This document shows positions 35,201 through 42,420 of a DNA stretch of 64,000 bases, piece after piece. The first letter of the stretch is position 1; every line of letters starts with the position of its first letter. Source of the stretch: Candidatus Nitronereus thalassa. GTDB taxonomy: Bacteria > Nitrospirota > Nitrospiria > Nitrospirales > UBA8639. Under the pieces are notes generated by a model, which was not told where the DNA came from, made no database searches, and saw only the letters and a list, made by a program, of their open reading frames with translations. The stretch covers positions 482,409 to 546,408 of the forward strand of contig NZ_JAQOUE010000002.1 of the NCBI RefSeq assembly GCF_032191465.1. The letters run 5' to 3'. Position numbers and translations under genes: made by a program.

Positions 35201-37454
35201 CTGCGCGATCTGGACACAGACTCCACCGACCATTTTCACCTGGCTTCGCTGGCTCAACTGAAGGCTGTCCATCATCGTCCAAGTGAATCATTTCCAGCCA
35301 TGGGGCTGGATTACGGTCGGGCGAGAACGGCGCTCTCTTCCCAAAATGGGGAGTCAGCCATGGCCATGCCACTTTTCCTGTGGTTGGCTCAAACCAAATG
35401 GCTCGCCGTTTTCCCGCTTCATAACCTTGCCATTCCGGGTGGTACTTGGGATTTTCCGTCGTGCTTTCTTTTTCACTCATGGCACGATCGCCTTCCCAAA
35501 CCCAATCAACAACCGTCGCATCATAGGACTTCAATTGGCCAATCTCATCATCTGTGTGGCCAGGAAGACCCCGAGTTGGCAATTGCATTTCCACCCAGTC
35601 ATAAATATTCACTGTGGCAGGATTCTTGTCCCAAACAGATTTGGTTCCTTTCGGAACAATTTTGAATTTTTTTCCAAACCAATCGACTGTCGTCCCAACT
35701 AACTGATCGGACGTGACTGGTTTTGGAATGCGTCCAACCCGATCCGGCAACTCACGGAGCGGTGCCATGACGTCATTTTTCACACCAGGAACCTGCAAAG
35801 TATTGTATACGCGCCAGTAGCCCCACATTCCCGCCACATAGTGATGGGCAACATGGCAATGAAACAGAAAGTCCCCGGCCAAGTATTGACACAAGCCAGA
35901 ACCGCATTCGGTTTCCAAATCCAGTGCTTCGGAAGGCCCAATGACTTCGACGTCCACTCGGTCTGTTTTCGCCCGAATCAACGGATATTTCACCGGACCA
36001 TTTTGTCCCTTATGCCACATAGGCATTTGGTCAACGGCTCGAGGACTTCGTGTCCATCGAATGGCCCCACCATGCGGATGATGAGAGTGGAAGACTTCTG
36101 ACCCACCATGCACTAGACGGAATTTAGCCGGATCTCCCAAATAACTTCGTGGAATCGTTGGGCCTGCATCACCAAAGGTGTAGGAGCTATACGCCATGGA
36201 TTCGTCTTCGAATCCAAAATATTCATGCTGCACATGCATATTATTAATGCCAAACGGTTCGCTTCGATAATTCAGCGCCCGGGCACCTGGCCGATACGCA
36301 TCCGTCAATGGATCACGTTGGGGAAGAAAGTCTCCGTGCTTGTTGACCGGACGAAAGGCTTCATCACCGACTTCGTGATAAATCAACACGAATTCTCGGA
36401 AGTCTGGCCCCATGCCATTTTGAATCACGGCTTGCCACCCACTCGGCATTTCGGTGGCAGGTCCGGTTCCTAATGGATCAAGGTATTTGGAACCGGCAGG
36501 TTCCACCACAAACACGCCAAACAAACCCATAACCGTCAACTCACGGTCATTGCTATAGCTGTGGAATTGACGTCCGCCTTCTTGGGTATCTGGATGGATA
36601 TACCATTCCATTTCCACCGGCACGGGATCACAATCGGTGTCACAATCATCGGATGGACCCGAGGCCACGGAATCTGGATTGGTAGTTGTGGCTGGCTGAC
36701 CGGTTTTACTGATCACCATGCTAGAGCCGTTAATATGAAGGCTTACATCTTCGCCGAATTCCAATCCATTACGCAGAGTAATTTTCACGCAATCCCCTTG
36801 GTTCCCACGGATTACAAGAGGTTGAATGTACTGGTCTTGGATCCCATTTTTCACGCCACCAGGATTATGATGGCCCTCTACTTCTCGGGCTTCAGCATTC
36901 GCGGCTTCTTCATCACGAACTTTATCGATATTCTCGGTCAGGACATACATGTAGCCAGGATAATAATCCAGCCATTGATTGAGAGTGATTTCCACGTCAA
37001 TTGCCGACACATCATAATGCTTCACCGAGGCCGTGGCAGGACACTTCCCCCCACCGCCCATGGAAACCGGCTCAATGTCCCCATTTGACTGCAACAGGTA
37101 ATTTCCTTTTCCCGCTCCATATTGATGCATCATGGACATGGAATTGAATCCACCAGAGTTGGGATCAGACATCTCCTTCTGCATCTGCTCCATCAAACGC
37201 TCATGCTGTTTCTCTACAAGCGCAGAACGTTCGGCTCGACCTTCCTGGGAATTTTCGATTATGGTCTGCCCTTTAAGGCGTTCGGCCCATTCAGGGTTTT
37301 GATGATTCATCCCTGTTTTGTGAACGCGGTCGTGGGGTGCTGGAGTTTCTGCCACCACTCCAGTTACGGGGAGTACAAACAGTGATAAGGCAATAAGGCT
37401 TCCCCAGGCTAGGGACGCACGTTGCTTCATGAGATGACGTGTGAAATGAAACAT
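32298..37454 (-). CDS. Giant secreted multicopper oxidase with an internal LysM domain
   Basis: 1718 residues with a signal peptide (SLIALSLFVLPVTGVVA) and several cupredoxin domains, probably six. Four His-x-His pairs could build the trinuclear site: H456/H458 (FHSHHPHGG), H532/H534 (FHCHVAHHYVAGM), H838/H840 (THFHFVQFD) and H1047/H1049 (CHDHAFGG). Type 1 ligands C533, H538 and M543 are present. The Cys-containing motif lies in the first third, unlike common laccases where it is C-terminal. Residues 945-990 form a LysM domain (YVVRPGDTLGGIAVSHGTSVEALKSMNG ... GQKLQIPG), which usually binds peptidoglycan. ATG 37454 follows AAGGAGG. Large oxidases of this kind include Mn(II) oxidases (MnxG/McoA), so metal oxidation is possible; the substrate is unproven. 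Confidence 0.88.
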   Translation of the reverse strand: MFHFTRHLMKQRASLAWGSLIALSLFVLPVTGVVAETPAPHDRVHKTGMNHQNPEWAERLKGQTIIENSQEGRAERSALVEKQHERLMEQMQKEMSDPNSGGFNSMSMMHQYGAGKGNYLLQSNGDIEPVSMGGGGKCPATASVKHYDVSAIDVEITLNQWLDYYPGYMYVLTENIDKVRDEEAANAEAREVEGHHNPGGVKNGIQDQYIQPLVIRGNQGDCVKITLRNGLEFGEDVSLHINGSSMVISKTGQPATTTNPDSVASGPSDDCDTDCDPVPVEMEWYIHPDTQEGGRQFHSYSNDRELTVMGLFGVFVVEPAGSKYLDPLGTGPATEMPSGWQAVIQNGMGPDFREFVLIYHEVGDEAFRPVNKHGDFLPQRDPLTDAYRPGARALNYRSEPFGINNMHVQHEYFGFEDESMAYSSYTFGDAGPTIPRSYLGDPAKFRLVHGGSEVFHSHHPHGGAIRWTRSPRAVDQMPMWHKGQNGPVKYPLIRAKTDRVDVEVIGPSEALDLETECGSGLCQYLAGDFLFHCHVAHHYVAGMWGYWRVYNTLQVPGVKNDVMAPLRELPDRVGRIPKPVTSDQLVGTTVDWFGKKFKIVPKGTKSVWDKNPATVNIYDWVEMQLPTRGLPGHTDDEIGQLKSYDATVVDWVWEGDRAMSEKESTTENPKYHPEWQGYEAGKRRAIWFEPTTGKVAWPWLTPHFGKRAPFSPDRNPAPWLEMIHLDDDGQPSVEPAKPGENGRWSLCPDRAGSQKYNVHFIKLPIELSAAQGNQPAVVDPNGLLYVSHDEEEAIRNNNDLKVPLVFRANIYDCMDWILTSEWLDDDITNFQSSKINTHFHFVQFDNQASDGVISGFSYDQSMRPFTQFEKKSDKGLPVPMNAKLTKPARKGDRTIHVTNAGQYHVGTVLLVGADNVKGNEVKRIVAIDGAGDAGGSSAAPSASGGDYVVRPGDTLGGIAVSHGTSVEALKSMNGISDANMIHVGQKLQIPGSGGSGHGEPMPAVGGPGTITFKKPLAHDHPVGDIVTVEFVRQRFWADSDVGSVFCHDHAFGGTTWPHGAVCTFLIEPFGSTWHDPVTGEEKRTGPVMDIHTVEPVGYGVSGSFRELMIQIMDTVPHTVNVVTAGNPPGQPVEVALEAGRTVSFQMPPNNMIKMTPMPFLNGGTHTTGGAINFRAEPFAQRLANNPATSQIFSSTTHGDPSTSMVRAYLGDAIVFRLVDVTMNESNVFTISGHNFLTERYAGDANRKNSIHIGIAERYDLVVAQAGGPRLQPGDYMYFNGRSSKLSEGSWGVIRVLDKEVPDLKPLPNAAYGPQGIKKPLPICPADAPVKSFNVVAMDFPEMAFNPNVEEPIEVDFERKIEVRNPDAKIYVLEEEVAKVSGEFQPMPLTLRANVGDCLKVNLTNKMKESRASFSAFSLAFDPKDSQGVNLGNNPGDQTIAPGESRTYTYYADPFFGETQSLVWDWGNVAMNPRNGLYGGIIIGPKGSQYRDPKTGADISLKNSWTADVIVDRTVPGNAHRANYRDVALFFQDEDNIIGTSFMPYVQNVAGLIGVNYRNEPYLYREEQGCSLGKMFQPCNVDDPADPATPLIEAHAGDPVRIHVFGASNEQNGMFTLEKHEWPIEPFMGGADQISVVEFSGSEGIDVFVPSAGGPYAMKGDYVYSNARLPYSQSGQWGYFRVLSKNDQRILPLGGAAPGVKEAEVPQSSEGSVRPISFK

Positions 37455-37557
37455 GGACCGGCCTCCTTAAAAATAAACACCATCAACACGCAGGAATGTA
37501 TTGGACTTATTAGCTATTACTACGTAAACATGGTCTACCAACGCGAGCGAGAGGGAA

Positions 37558-37587
37558 AAACTACTGAAAACCACTAGGAAGTGTCAA
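37558..37587 (-). promoter_or_regulatory. Candidate promoter of the giant multicopper oxidase gene
   Basis: On the minus strand an exact TTGACA (37587-37582) is followed 18 bp later by TAGTTT (37563-37558). The -10 is weak. The position gives a leader of about 95 nt before the strong ribosome site of ATG 37454. An activator may be needed. Confidence 0.35.
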
Positions 37588-37697
37588 GAGTTTCTGGTCT
37601 TTTCGAACTGGCATTTTTAGGATTCGGATAAAGATCAAATACTTTTGAGGAATAATTCCTCACACCATGGCGTCAGGATTGATTAACCCTTTTAAAT

Positions 37698-38543
37698 TTA
37701 ATTGCCGTGGATCAGCGCGTGAAAATTTTTTCTTACCATGTTCGTCACCTTTCCCGGCTTTCCACTTCCTACTGATTCCCCATTGAGGGTGGTAATTGGC
37801 AATACTTCAATGGTGGTTCCGATAAGAAATAGCTCATCAGCCTGTGTTAGTTCTTCCTCCGGCACAGCTCTTTCTTCAACCACTCGTCCATTTCTCCTAG
37901 CTATTTCCAAAACGGATTGTCTTGTCACGCCTGCCAGAAGCTGGTCGCTTAACGCCGGCGTGATAAGCGTTCCATTTTTCACCAGAACCACATTACTCGA
38001 GGTTCCTTCCGTTATCATCCCATCTTTAATTAACAAGGCCTCAAAGGCACCGGCCTCATTCGCTTCCTGTTTGGTCAAGATATTTGGGAGCAAATTCAAA
38101 CTTTTTATGGAACATCGCGCCCACCGCAAATCAGGTCGCGTGACTACCGAAACTCCCTGTTGAATAAGCTCCGGAGACAGACCGGACATTTGGCGAAAGG
38201 TTATGACCGTGGTAGGTGAAGATTCCTTTGGAAATAAATGATCTCTCGGAGCCACACCTCGAGTCACCTGAATATACACCTTACATTCCAAATACCCGCT
38301 CCGCTCAAGTCCTTCACGAATAACGGCCTCCCACTCTTGATTGGTGCTGGTAAGTGCGATACCGATAGCCTTTGCGCTTTTGTTGAGTCTCTCGAGATGT
38401 TCTACCAGGCCAAAGGGTTTCCCCTGATACACCCGGATCACTTCATATATTCCATCTCCGAATTGGAACCCCCGATCCTCAATTGAGACCATGGCTTCTT
38501 CAAGAGGAAGGAATTCACCGTTCAGATAAGCAATGTTAGGCAT
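37698..38543 (-). CDS. dat: D-amino-acid aminotransferase (class IV PLP)
   Basis: A 281-residue cytoplasmic PLP enzyme of fold type IV. Signatures include IAYLNGEFLPLEEAMVSIEDRGFQFGDGIYEVIRVYQGKPF at the N-terminus and the catalytic Lys in SIKSLNLLPNILTKQEANEAG near residue 145. The cofactor and substrate loop is ITEGTSSNVVLVKNGTLITPALSDQLLAGVTRQ. The motifs fit D-alanine transaminase better than branched-chain or ADC-lyase members. It would make D-Ala/D-Glu for peptidoglycan. The adjacent chagasin-like gene is 21 bp upstream in transcription order. Confidence 0.85.
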   Translation of the reverse strand: MPNIAYLNGEFLPLEEAMVSIEDRGFQFGDGIYEVIRVYQGKPFGLVEHLERLNKSAKAIGIALTSTNQEWEAVIREGLERSGYLECKVYIQVTRGVAPRDHLFPKESSPTTVITFRQMSGLSPELIQQGVSVVTRPDLRWARCSIKSLNLLPNILTKQEANEAGAFEALLIKDGMITEGTSSNVVLVKNGTLITPALSDQLLAGVTRQSVLEIARRNGRVVEERAVPEEELTQADELFLIGTTIEVLPITTLNGESVGSGKPGKVTNMVRKNFHALIHGN

Positions 38544-38563
38544 GGGGAAACCAAAAATCGGGG

Positions 38564-38872
38564 TTAGGAATCTTGAACATTGACGAGATAGACCCGTCGG
38601 TCCTCAGCCGTGTATTTCCAGGCCATCCGTTTACTGAATTCTATTCGGTGAGTACCGCTCTGAAGCGCCTCAAATTCAAAATTTCGCTGGCCAGAGTCCA
38701 CGGCATTATTGCTGGTCGTCCGCAAAAAGTCGTCTCCGGTCAGAGCAAATAGTGCAGGGTCATAGTCCGGCACCCACTGTTCCCCGCGTGTTCGGTCCTC
38801 CCATAATTGAATGGTAAAGGTGCTCCCCCGTTTGGCCGTAACCGATTTGAGATCAGATTCTTGAACACCCAT
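38564..38872 (-). CDS. Chagasin-like (I42 family) protein
   Basis: A 102-residue all-beta protein similar to chagasin-type inhibitors of papain-like proteases: FTIQLWEDRTRGEQWVPDYDPALFAL, GQRNFEFEALQSGTHRIEFSKRMAWKYTAEDRRVYLVNV. The usual NPTTG loop is replaced (TRGEQW) and the RPW loop reads KRMAW, so true inhibitory activity is uncertain. There is no signal peptide, so it would be cytoplasmic. It may be co-transcribed with the downstream aminotransferase. Confidence 0.6.
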   Translation of the reverse strand: MGVQESDLKSVTAKRGSTFTIQLWEDRTRGEQWVPDYDPALFALTGDDFLRTTSNNAVDSGQRNFEFEALQSGTHRIEFSKRMAWKYTAEDRRVYLVNVQDS

Positions 38873-38994
38873 GATTACCCTGACCTTTTCTCCTTAGAAA
38901 AAAAATTAACCCAGAATACTCCCGCCTATTTTAAATCGAAGCTCCCTCCATTTTCCTAGAAGCGGTTTTGCAATTTTACAAAAATAGGACGGCC

Positions 38995-39330
38995 TTAAAA
39001 GTCCCGGCATCGTGAACTGACATAAATTTCGTCTTCTTTTACCTTAACATCATAGCTGGCCACACAATACCCTCCACCATCCGTTCCAAATCCACTGCGC
39101 ACGTCAAACTGGAGGTCATGCCATGGGCACCCAATCACGTAGCCCTTGAGTTTCCCCTTGGCCAACGGGCCACCTTCATGCGGGCAGATATTATTAATGG
39201 CGAAAAACTTCCCTGACACGTTAAACAACGCCACCGTCTTCCCGCCCACCTTGACCACACGGGAGGAACCATCGGGAATATCCCCAATTCGGCCAACAGC
39301 CACAAACTCTTCTAGCGATTTTTCATTCAT
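38995..39330 (-). CDS. Rieske [2Fe-2S] ferredoxin-like protein
   Basis: A 111-residue soluble protein with the two Rieske boxes CPHEGG (C-x-H) and CPWHDL (C-x2-H) spaced 18 residues apart. The short, single-domain form resembles NirD and dioxygenase ferredoxins (FAINNICPHEGGPLAKGKLKGYVIGCPWHDLQFDVRSG). It would carry single electrons in the cytoplasm. No partner reductase or oxygenase is adjacent, so the pathway cannot be named. It stands 75 bp from the DUF192 gene. Confidence 0.88.
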   Translation of the reverse strand: MNEKSLEEFVAVGRIGDIPDGSSRVVKVGGKTVALFNVSGKFFAINNICPHEGGPLAKGKLKGYVIGCPWHDLQFDVRSGFGTDGGGYCVASYDVKVKEDEIYVSSRCRDF

Positions 39331-39405
39331 TCAATTAACCACTGAATTTTTACTGGGTTATATGCCTAACCGACCAACATTAAACTTACTCAATATTGTT
39401 ACCTA

Positions 39406-39897
39406 TTACCTACGTAACGCAAAGACTAATTCTGTCCCCACAGCGGCTTCCGCTTTCTGCGCAAAGCCTGAATTCGTCTCCAGAACATATCGTGAATTTT
39501 CATTTGTAGGACCATACCACGGACAGGGATTTTCCATGCAGGGCGGAGCGGCTTCTTTGACATAAACAATATGCTTGCTTTCATCGACCCAAATCAAATC
39601 AACTGGGAACTTGAACCCTCCGGTCAGAACTTTATGAGGTCCTGACTCATCGAACAAAAAGATCATTCCCACATTCTCAGGAAGACTTTCCCGAAAGGCC
39701 AGGCCAAAATATCTTCCTTCTGGAGTGTCAGCGACCTCGGCCTGAAGCTTGGCTCCCGAGGGAAACCGAACCTCAATAATCTCTGTTTGCTTGGGAGAAT
39801 TAAACAGCATGGCCCCTGAAATTAATAATAAGGCCATGAGGACAAGAAAAATAATTCGCTTTTTATTCAGGGGTTTCTCTTGCTTGATACGCATCAA
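39406..39897 (-). CDS. Exported DUF192 protein
   Basis: A 163-residue protein with an N-terminal membrane anchor (RIIFLVLMALLLISGAMLF) and the DUF192 domain: FPSGAKLQAEVADTPEGRYFGLAFRESLPENVGMIFLFDE, FPVDLIWVDESKHIVYVKEAAPPC, RYVLETNSGFAQK. The family is widespread, usually exported, and of unknown function. The Cys pair in PPCMENPCPW may form a disulfide. Start ATG 39897 is in a plausible position, although the ribosome site is weak. Confidence 0.82.
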   Translation of the reverse strand: MMRIKQEKPLNKKRIIFLVLMALLLISGAMLFNSPKQTEIIEVRFPSGAKLQAEVADTPEGRYFGLAFRESLPENVGMIFLFDESGPHKVLTGGFKFPVDLIWVDESKHIVYVKEAAPPCMENPCPWYGPTNENSRYVLETNSGFAQKAEAAVGTELVFALRR

Positions 39898-40132
39898 TAG
39901 GAAATTTCATCAAATGAAACAAGACGGAATACCATGAAATCGGATTTATTGTGGAGGCACACACAGAAAAATATGACGTAACCACCCCAGTCTTTCTGTT
40001 TTTTCTATCCTAAACTAAACCTGCCATGGTAGAGTATGAGTAATATTTTATAAGAGAGTGGCCGATAAGGTTCTTAGGTGTCAACACATAAGCCCCTAAA
40101 AATGCCTCATACGAATGAGAGGAGGCTCCATT

Positions 40133-40474
40133 ATGAAACACCGAGTACTCGCCGCACTTTATTGTTTGACCTTTTCTGTGATCTTGGCCAACCCCATTCA
40201 CAGCGCGCCTCCAAGCCTTCCCTCAGCCATCGACCAATTTGTGGCAAAAATATTTCCCCTAGCTAGCCACTATCACTGGGTGGTCAACAATGCCCAAAAG
40301 GAAACCTCCCAAGAAATGATCCTAGACATTAATACCTTCGTGACAAAAAAGGAAACTGGCGACACGCCAATCGAAAATCGGTTCTTACTACTGGTAATGG
40401 ACGGGGAGGTGAGGGCAGCCCAAAAAATTCCTCTAGATTCTACTGTTGATTGCGGGAAAGATACGGAAATCTAA
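40133..40474 (+). CDS. Small secreted protein of unknown function
   Basis: 113 residues from ATG 40133, preceded by GAGAGGAGG. A signal peptide (VLAALYCLTFSVILANPIHSA) is followed by about 90 residues, including FPLASHYHWVVNNAQKETSQEMILDINTFV, NRFLLLVMDGEVRAAQKIPL and a lone Cys near the end. I do not recognise a family. It is one of few plus-strand genes here and is followed by a bidirectional terminator shared with the convergent cupredoxin gene. Confidence 0.65.
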   Translation: MKHRVLAALYCLTFSVILANPIHSAPPSLPSAIDQFVAKIFPLASHYHWVVNNAQKETSQEMILDINTFVTKKETGDTPIENRFLLLVMDGEVRAAQKIPLDSTVDCGKDTEI

Positions 40475-40500
40475 GAACATATCCCACCGCAAAAGTTACA

Positions 40501-40540
40501 AAAAACCCCGTCTCCTATTTATGAAGGAAACGGGGTTTTT
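40501..40540. terminator. Bidirectional intrinsic terminator between convergent genes
   Basis: AAAAACCCCGT and ACGGGGTTTTT form a stem with one internal mismatch and three further base pairs before a loop. A-runs and T-runs flank it on both strands. It lies between the stop of the plus-strand secreted protein and the stop of the minus-strand cupredoxin. Confidence 0.85.
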
Positions 40541-40557
40541 GTTTGAATTCAGACTTT

Positions 40558-40587
40558 TTATTTCCGAATAATTTATTTCCGAATAAT
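40558..40587. repeat. Perfect 15-bp tandem duplication over a stop codon
   Basis: TTATTTCCGAATAAT occurs twice, head to tail. Read on the minus strand each copy encodes Ile-Ile-Arg-Lys-stop in the same frame, so the cupredoxin has a spare copy of its final codons and stop just downstream. It is a recent replication-slippage event that leaves the protein unchanged. Confidence 0.9.
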
Positions 40588-41070
40588 CAACAATTGACCA
40601 CCCAAATGAGCCGCATGCAACTGACACTTATAGTTCAGCAAGCCGTTTGCAGTTACATATGTCAAGTCACTTGTTGGAATACCAATGTATTTGGTTTCCC
40701 CTGGCTTTAACGTAATCTTTACATGCATGGAGGTCGGCGCAGCAAAGGCCGAATCGGCATTAAGATCAAAGCCATGTTCCGTGTCCAAATCATTGGTCAC
40801 CTTTAGGAGAACTGGACGGCCAGCCCGGCCACCTGTGCCTTGGGCAGTCAAGTTCAAAATGGAAGTGGGTGGATACCAAACCTTTTTCCCGCCAACCAAC
40901 ATGGCAGTAAACGCAAGATCCACATCTAACTCTTTAAAAGATTGACCCACCACAGACCCGGTTTCCAAATCTCCGATTTCGACACCACCGGACTGTAACG
41001 CGAACGCAACAGAGGAACCTGCTGCAACAAGAAGGAAACTTAAAAGGACGGATAGAAGCACCTTGTGCAT
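40573..41070 (-). CDS. Secreted cupredoxin with C-x2-H-x2-H ligand set
   Basis: A 165-residue protein with a signal peptide (VLLSVLLSFLLVAAGSSVAFA) and a single cupredoxin domain: LLKVTNDLDTEHGFDLN, KITLKPGETKYIGIPTSDL, LNYKCQLHAAHLGGQLLIIRK. Probable ligands are H99 (with E98 beside it), C149, H152 and H155. A second His replaces the usual Met axial ligand, which could give a red-copper-like site; nitrosocyanin also uses Cys, two His and a Glu. ATG 41070 is preceded by GAGGAGGT. It is transcribed alone. A role as periplasmic electron carrier or NO/nitrite-related copper protein is speculative. Confidence 0.78.
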   Translation of the reverse strand: MHKVLLSVLLSFLLVAAGSSVAFALQSGGVEIGDLETGSVVGQSFKELDVDLAFTAMLVGGKKVWYPPTSILNLTAQGTGGRAGRPVLLKVTNDLDTEHGFDLNADSAFAAPTSMHVKITLKPGETKYIGIPTSDLTYVTANGLLNYKCQLHAAHLGGQLLIIRK

Positions 41071-41394
41071 TGCCTACCTCCTCATGGAAGGAACGTTAGT
41101 AATAAAAGAGCAACTGTTAAAAAACCTCAAGGCCATTCCAGTATACGCAAAACCCGCATTCGACAAACCTTGCCGTAGGGAAGGTCCGTTATAGCACAAG
41201 CATTTTCTGGACGCAAGGCGGTTTTGACAAAATTCTGAGACAAAAACTCGCTGAAATGGCCAACATTTGGGTTCGCTTCTTAACCTGAGGAATTAAAATG
41301 ACCGCAGGGAGATTCCTAGTTGCAGGCCACCCAAGCCGAGCGTACTATCAGGACTGTCATTAGTCAAACCAATGCGAAAAAGGCAGGTTTTTTC
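41071..41394. other. Divergent intergenic region
   Basis: The 324-bp gap separates the minus-strand cupredoxin from the plus-strand PKD-domain gene, so promoters for both should lie here. I see the strong minus-strand ribosome site next to 41070 and an AGGCAGGT ribosome site before 41395, but no convincing -35/-10 pair, RNA gene or terminator. Confidence 0.5.
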
Positions 41395-42414
41395 ATGAAA
41401 AAACTACCAGCGATTACGCATATTCCCCTGGTCACACTCTGCGCCTTCATGGTTTTTCCTACGTTATCTTTTTCGTTTTCCCTGGTGGAACCAAAAAATT
41501 CAAGTAGGCATTTTTCTGGAGAACAAATGCCAGTCCAATTGAATATCGGGGAAGTCGCAGGCCTCACGGCAGTGCATTACTATTTGTATGCCGAAGATGA
41601 AGATATGTTGGAAGAGCTGGTGGAACAAAAACTCTTGCTGGTGTCCACATCTAAGAACAATCCTCCATATGGAGGCATTATCCGAGTTCCCCGATCCGCC
41701 ATCGGTACTTATCGTTTATTGGCCGTAGCCCAATTAGAAGCCGGCCAAGTGGATACAGAAAAGTGGGCGGTCTTCGACGAAATTTTAATCAAAATTGACC
41801 CCAAAGCCCAACTCAACGCAATAGATTTTGAAAGTGAGAAACCCCTTCGATTCGGAAGCGCTGCCGCTGCTCGCGTCTACGACCAGGTCGATTTTTTAGG
41901 AAAAACCTTCGCGCTGCCCATTATCGGAATATTTTCTGATGGCACCGTTCGTTCTATTCGCATGAAAGACACGGGCACCACCTACACCATCAACGATGAA
42001 CGCGTGGTTACCATCAATGAGAATGGGTTGCTGCGCCTAGTCGGAAATGGAAGTGCGACCCTGACGGCCAAAAACAGAGACCAAGAAGCCCAGCTGGAAA
42101 TTCAAGTCAAAGTACAGGACCAAAGCAACCAACCTCCCGTGGCTCAACCTGGCCAATCAGAAACCGTGTATTCGAGTGACCCCGTCACCCTCAACGGGCT
42201 CGCCAGCTATGATCCAGAGGGCGGCTCACTTCAGTACCATTGGGCCCAAGTGCGTGGAAGTAAAATTTCCCTTCTCGATCCCTACTCTCGGACTCCAAAA
42301 TTTTTAGCCCCGTTCGTCCACGAACAACGCCTATTTCGATTCAAACTCAAAGTGACCGACACCCAAGGATCCGATAGTAACCCTGCCTACGTCGATATTA
42401 TCGTGTTGCCTTAG
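41395..42414 (+). CDS. Secreted protein with Ig-like (Big_2) and PKD domains
   Basis: 339 residues from ATG 41395. Signal peptide IPLVTLCAFMVFPTLSFSFS. An N-terminal beta region is followed by a Big_2-like segment (RVVTINENGLLRLVGNGSATLTAKNRDQEAQLEIQV) and a C-terminal PKD/K-SS-type domain (PPVAQPGQSETVYSSDPVTLNGLASYDPEGGSLQYHWAQVRG). These modules mediate protein or surface contacts. No catalytic domain is visible. It converges on the DUF151 gene with a 6-bp gap between stops. The protein ends at the PKD domain without a sorting tail. Confidence 0.8.
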   Translation: MKKLPAITHIPLVTLCAFMVFPTLSFSFSLVEPKNSSRHFSGEQMPVQLNIGEVAGLTAVHYYLYAEDEDMLEELVEQKLLLVSTSKNNPPYGGIIRVPRSAIGTYRLLAVAQLEAGQVDTEKWAVFDEILIKIDPKAQLNAIDFESEKPLRFGSAAAARVYDQVDFLGKTFALPIIGIFSDGTVRSIRMKDTGTTYTINDERVVTINENGLLRLVGNGSATLTAKNRDQEAQLEIQVKVQDQSNQPPVAQPGQSETVYSSDPVTLNGLASYDPEGGSLQYHWAQVRGSKISLLDPYSRTPKFLAPFVHEQRLFRFKLKVTDTQGSDSNPAYVDIIVLP

Positions 42415-42420
42415 CACCTC

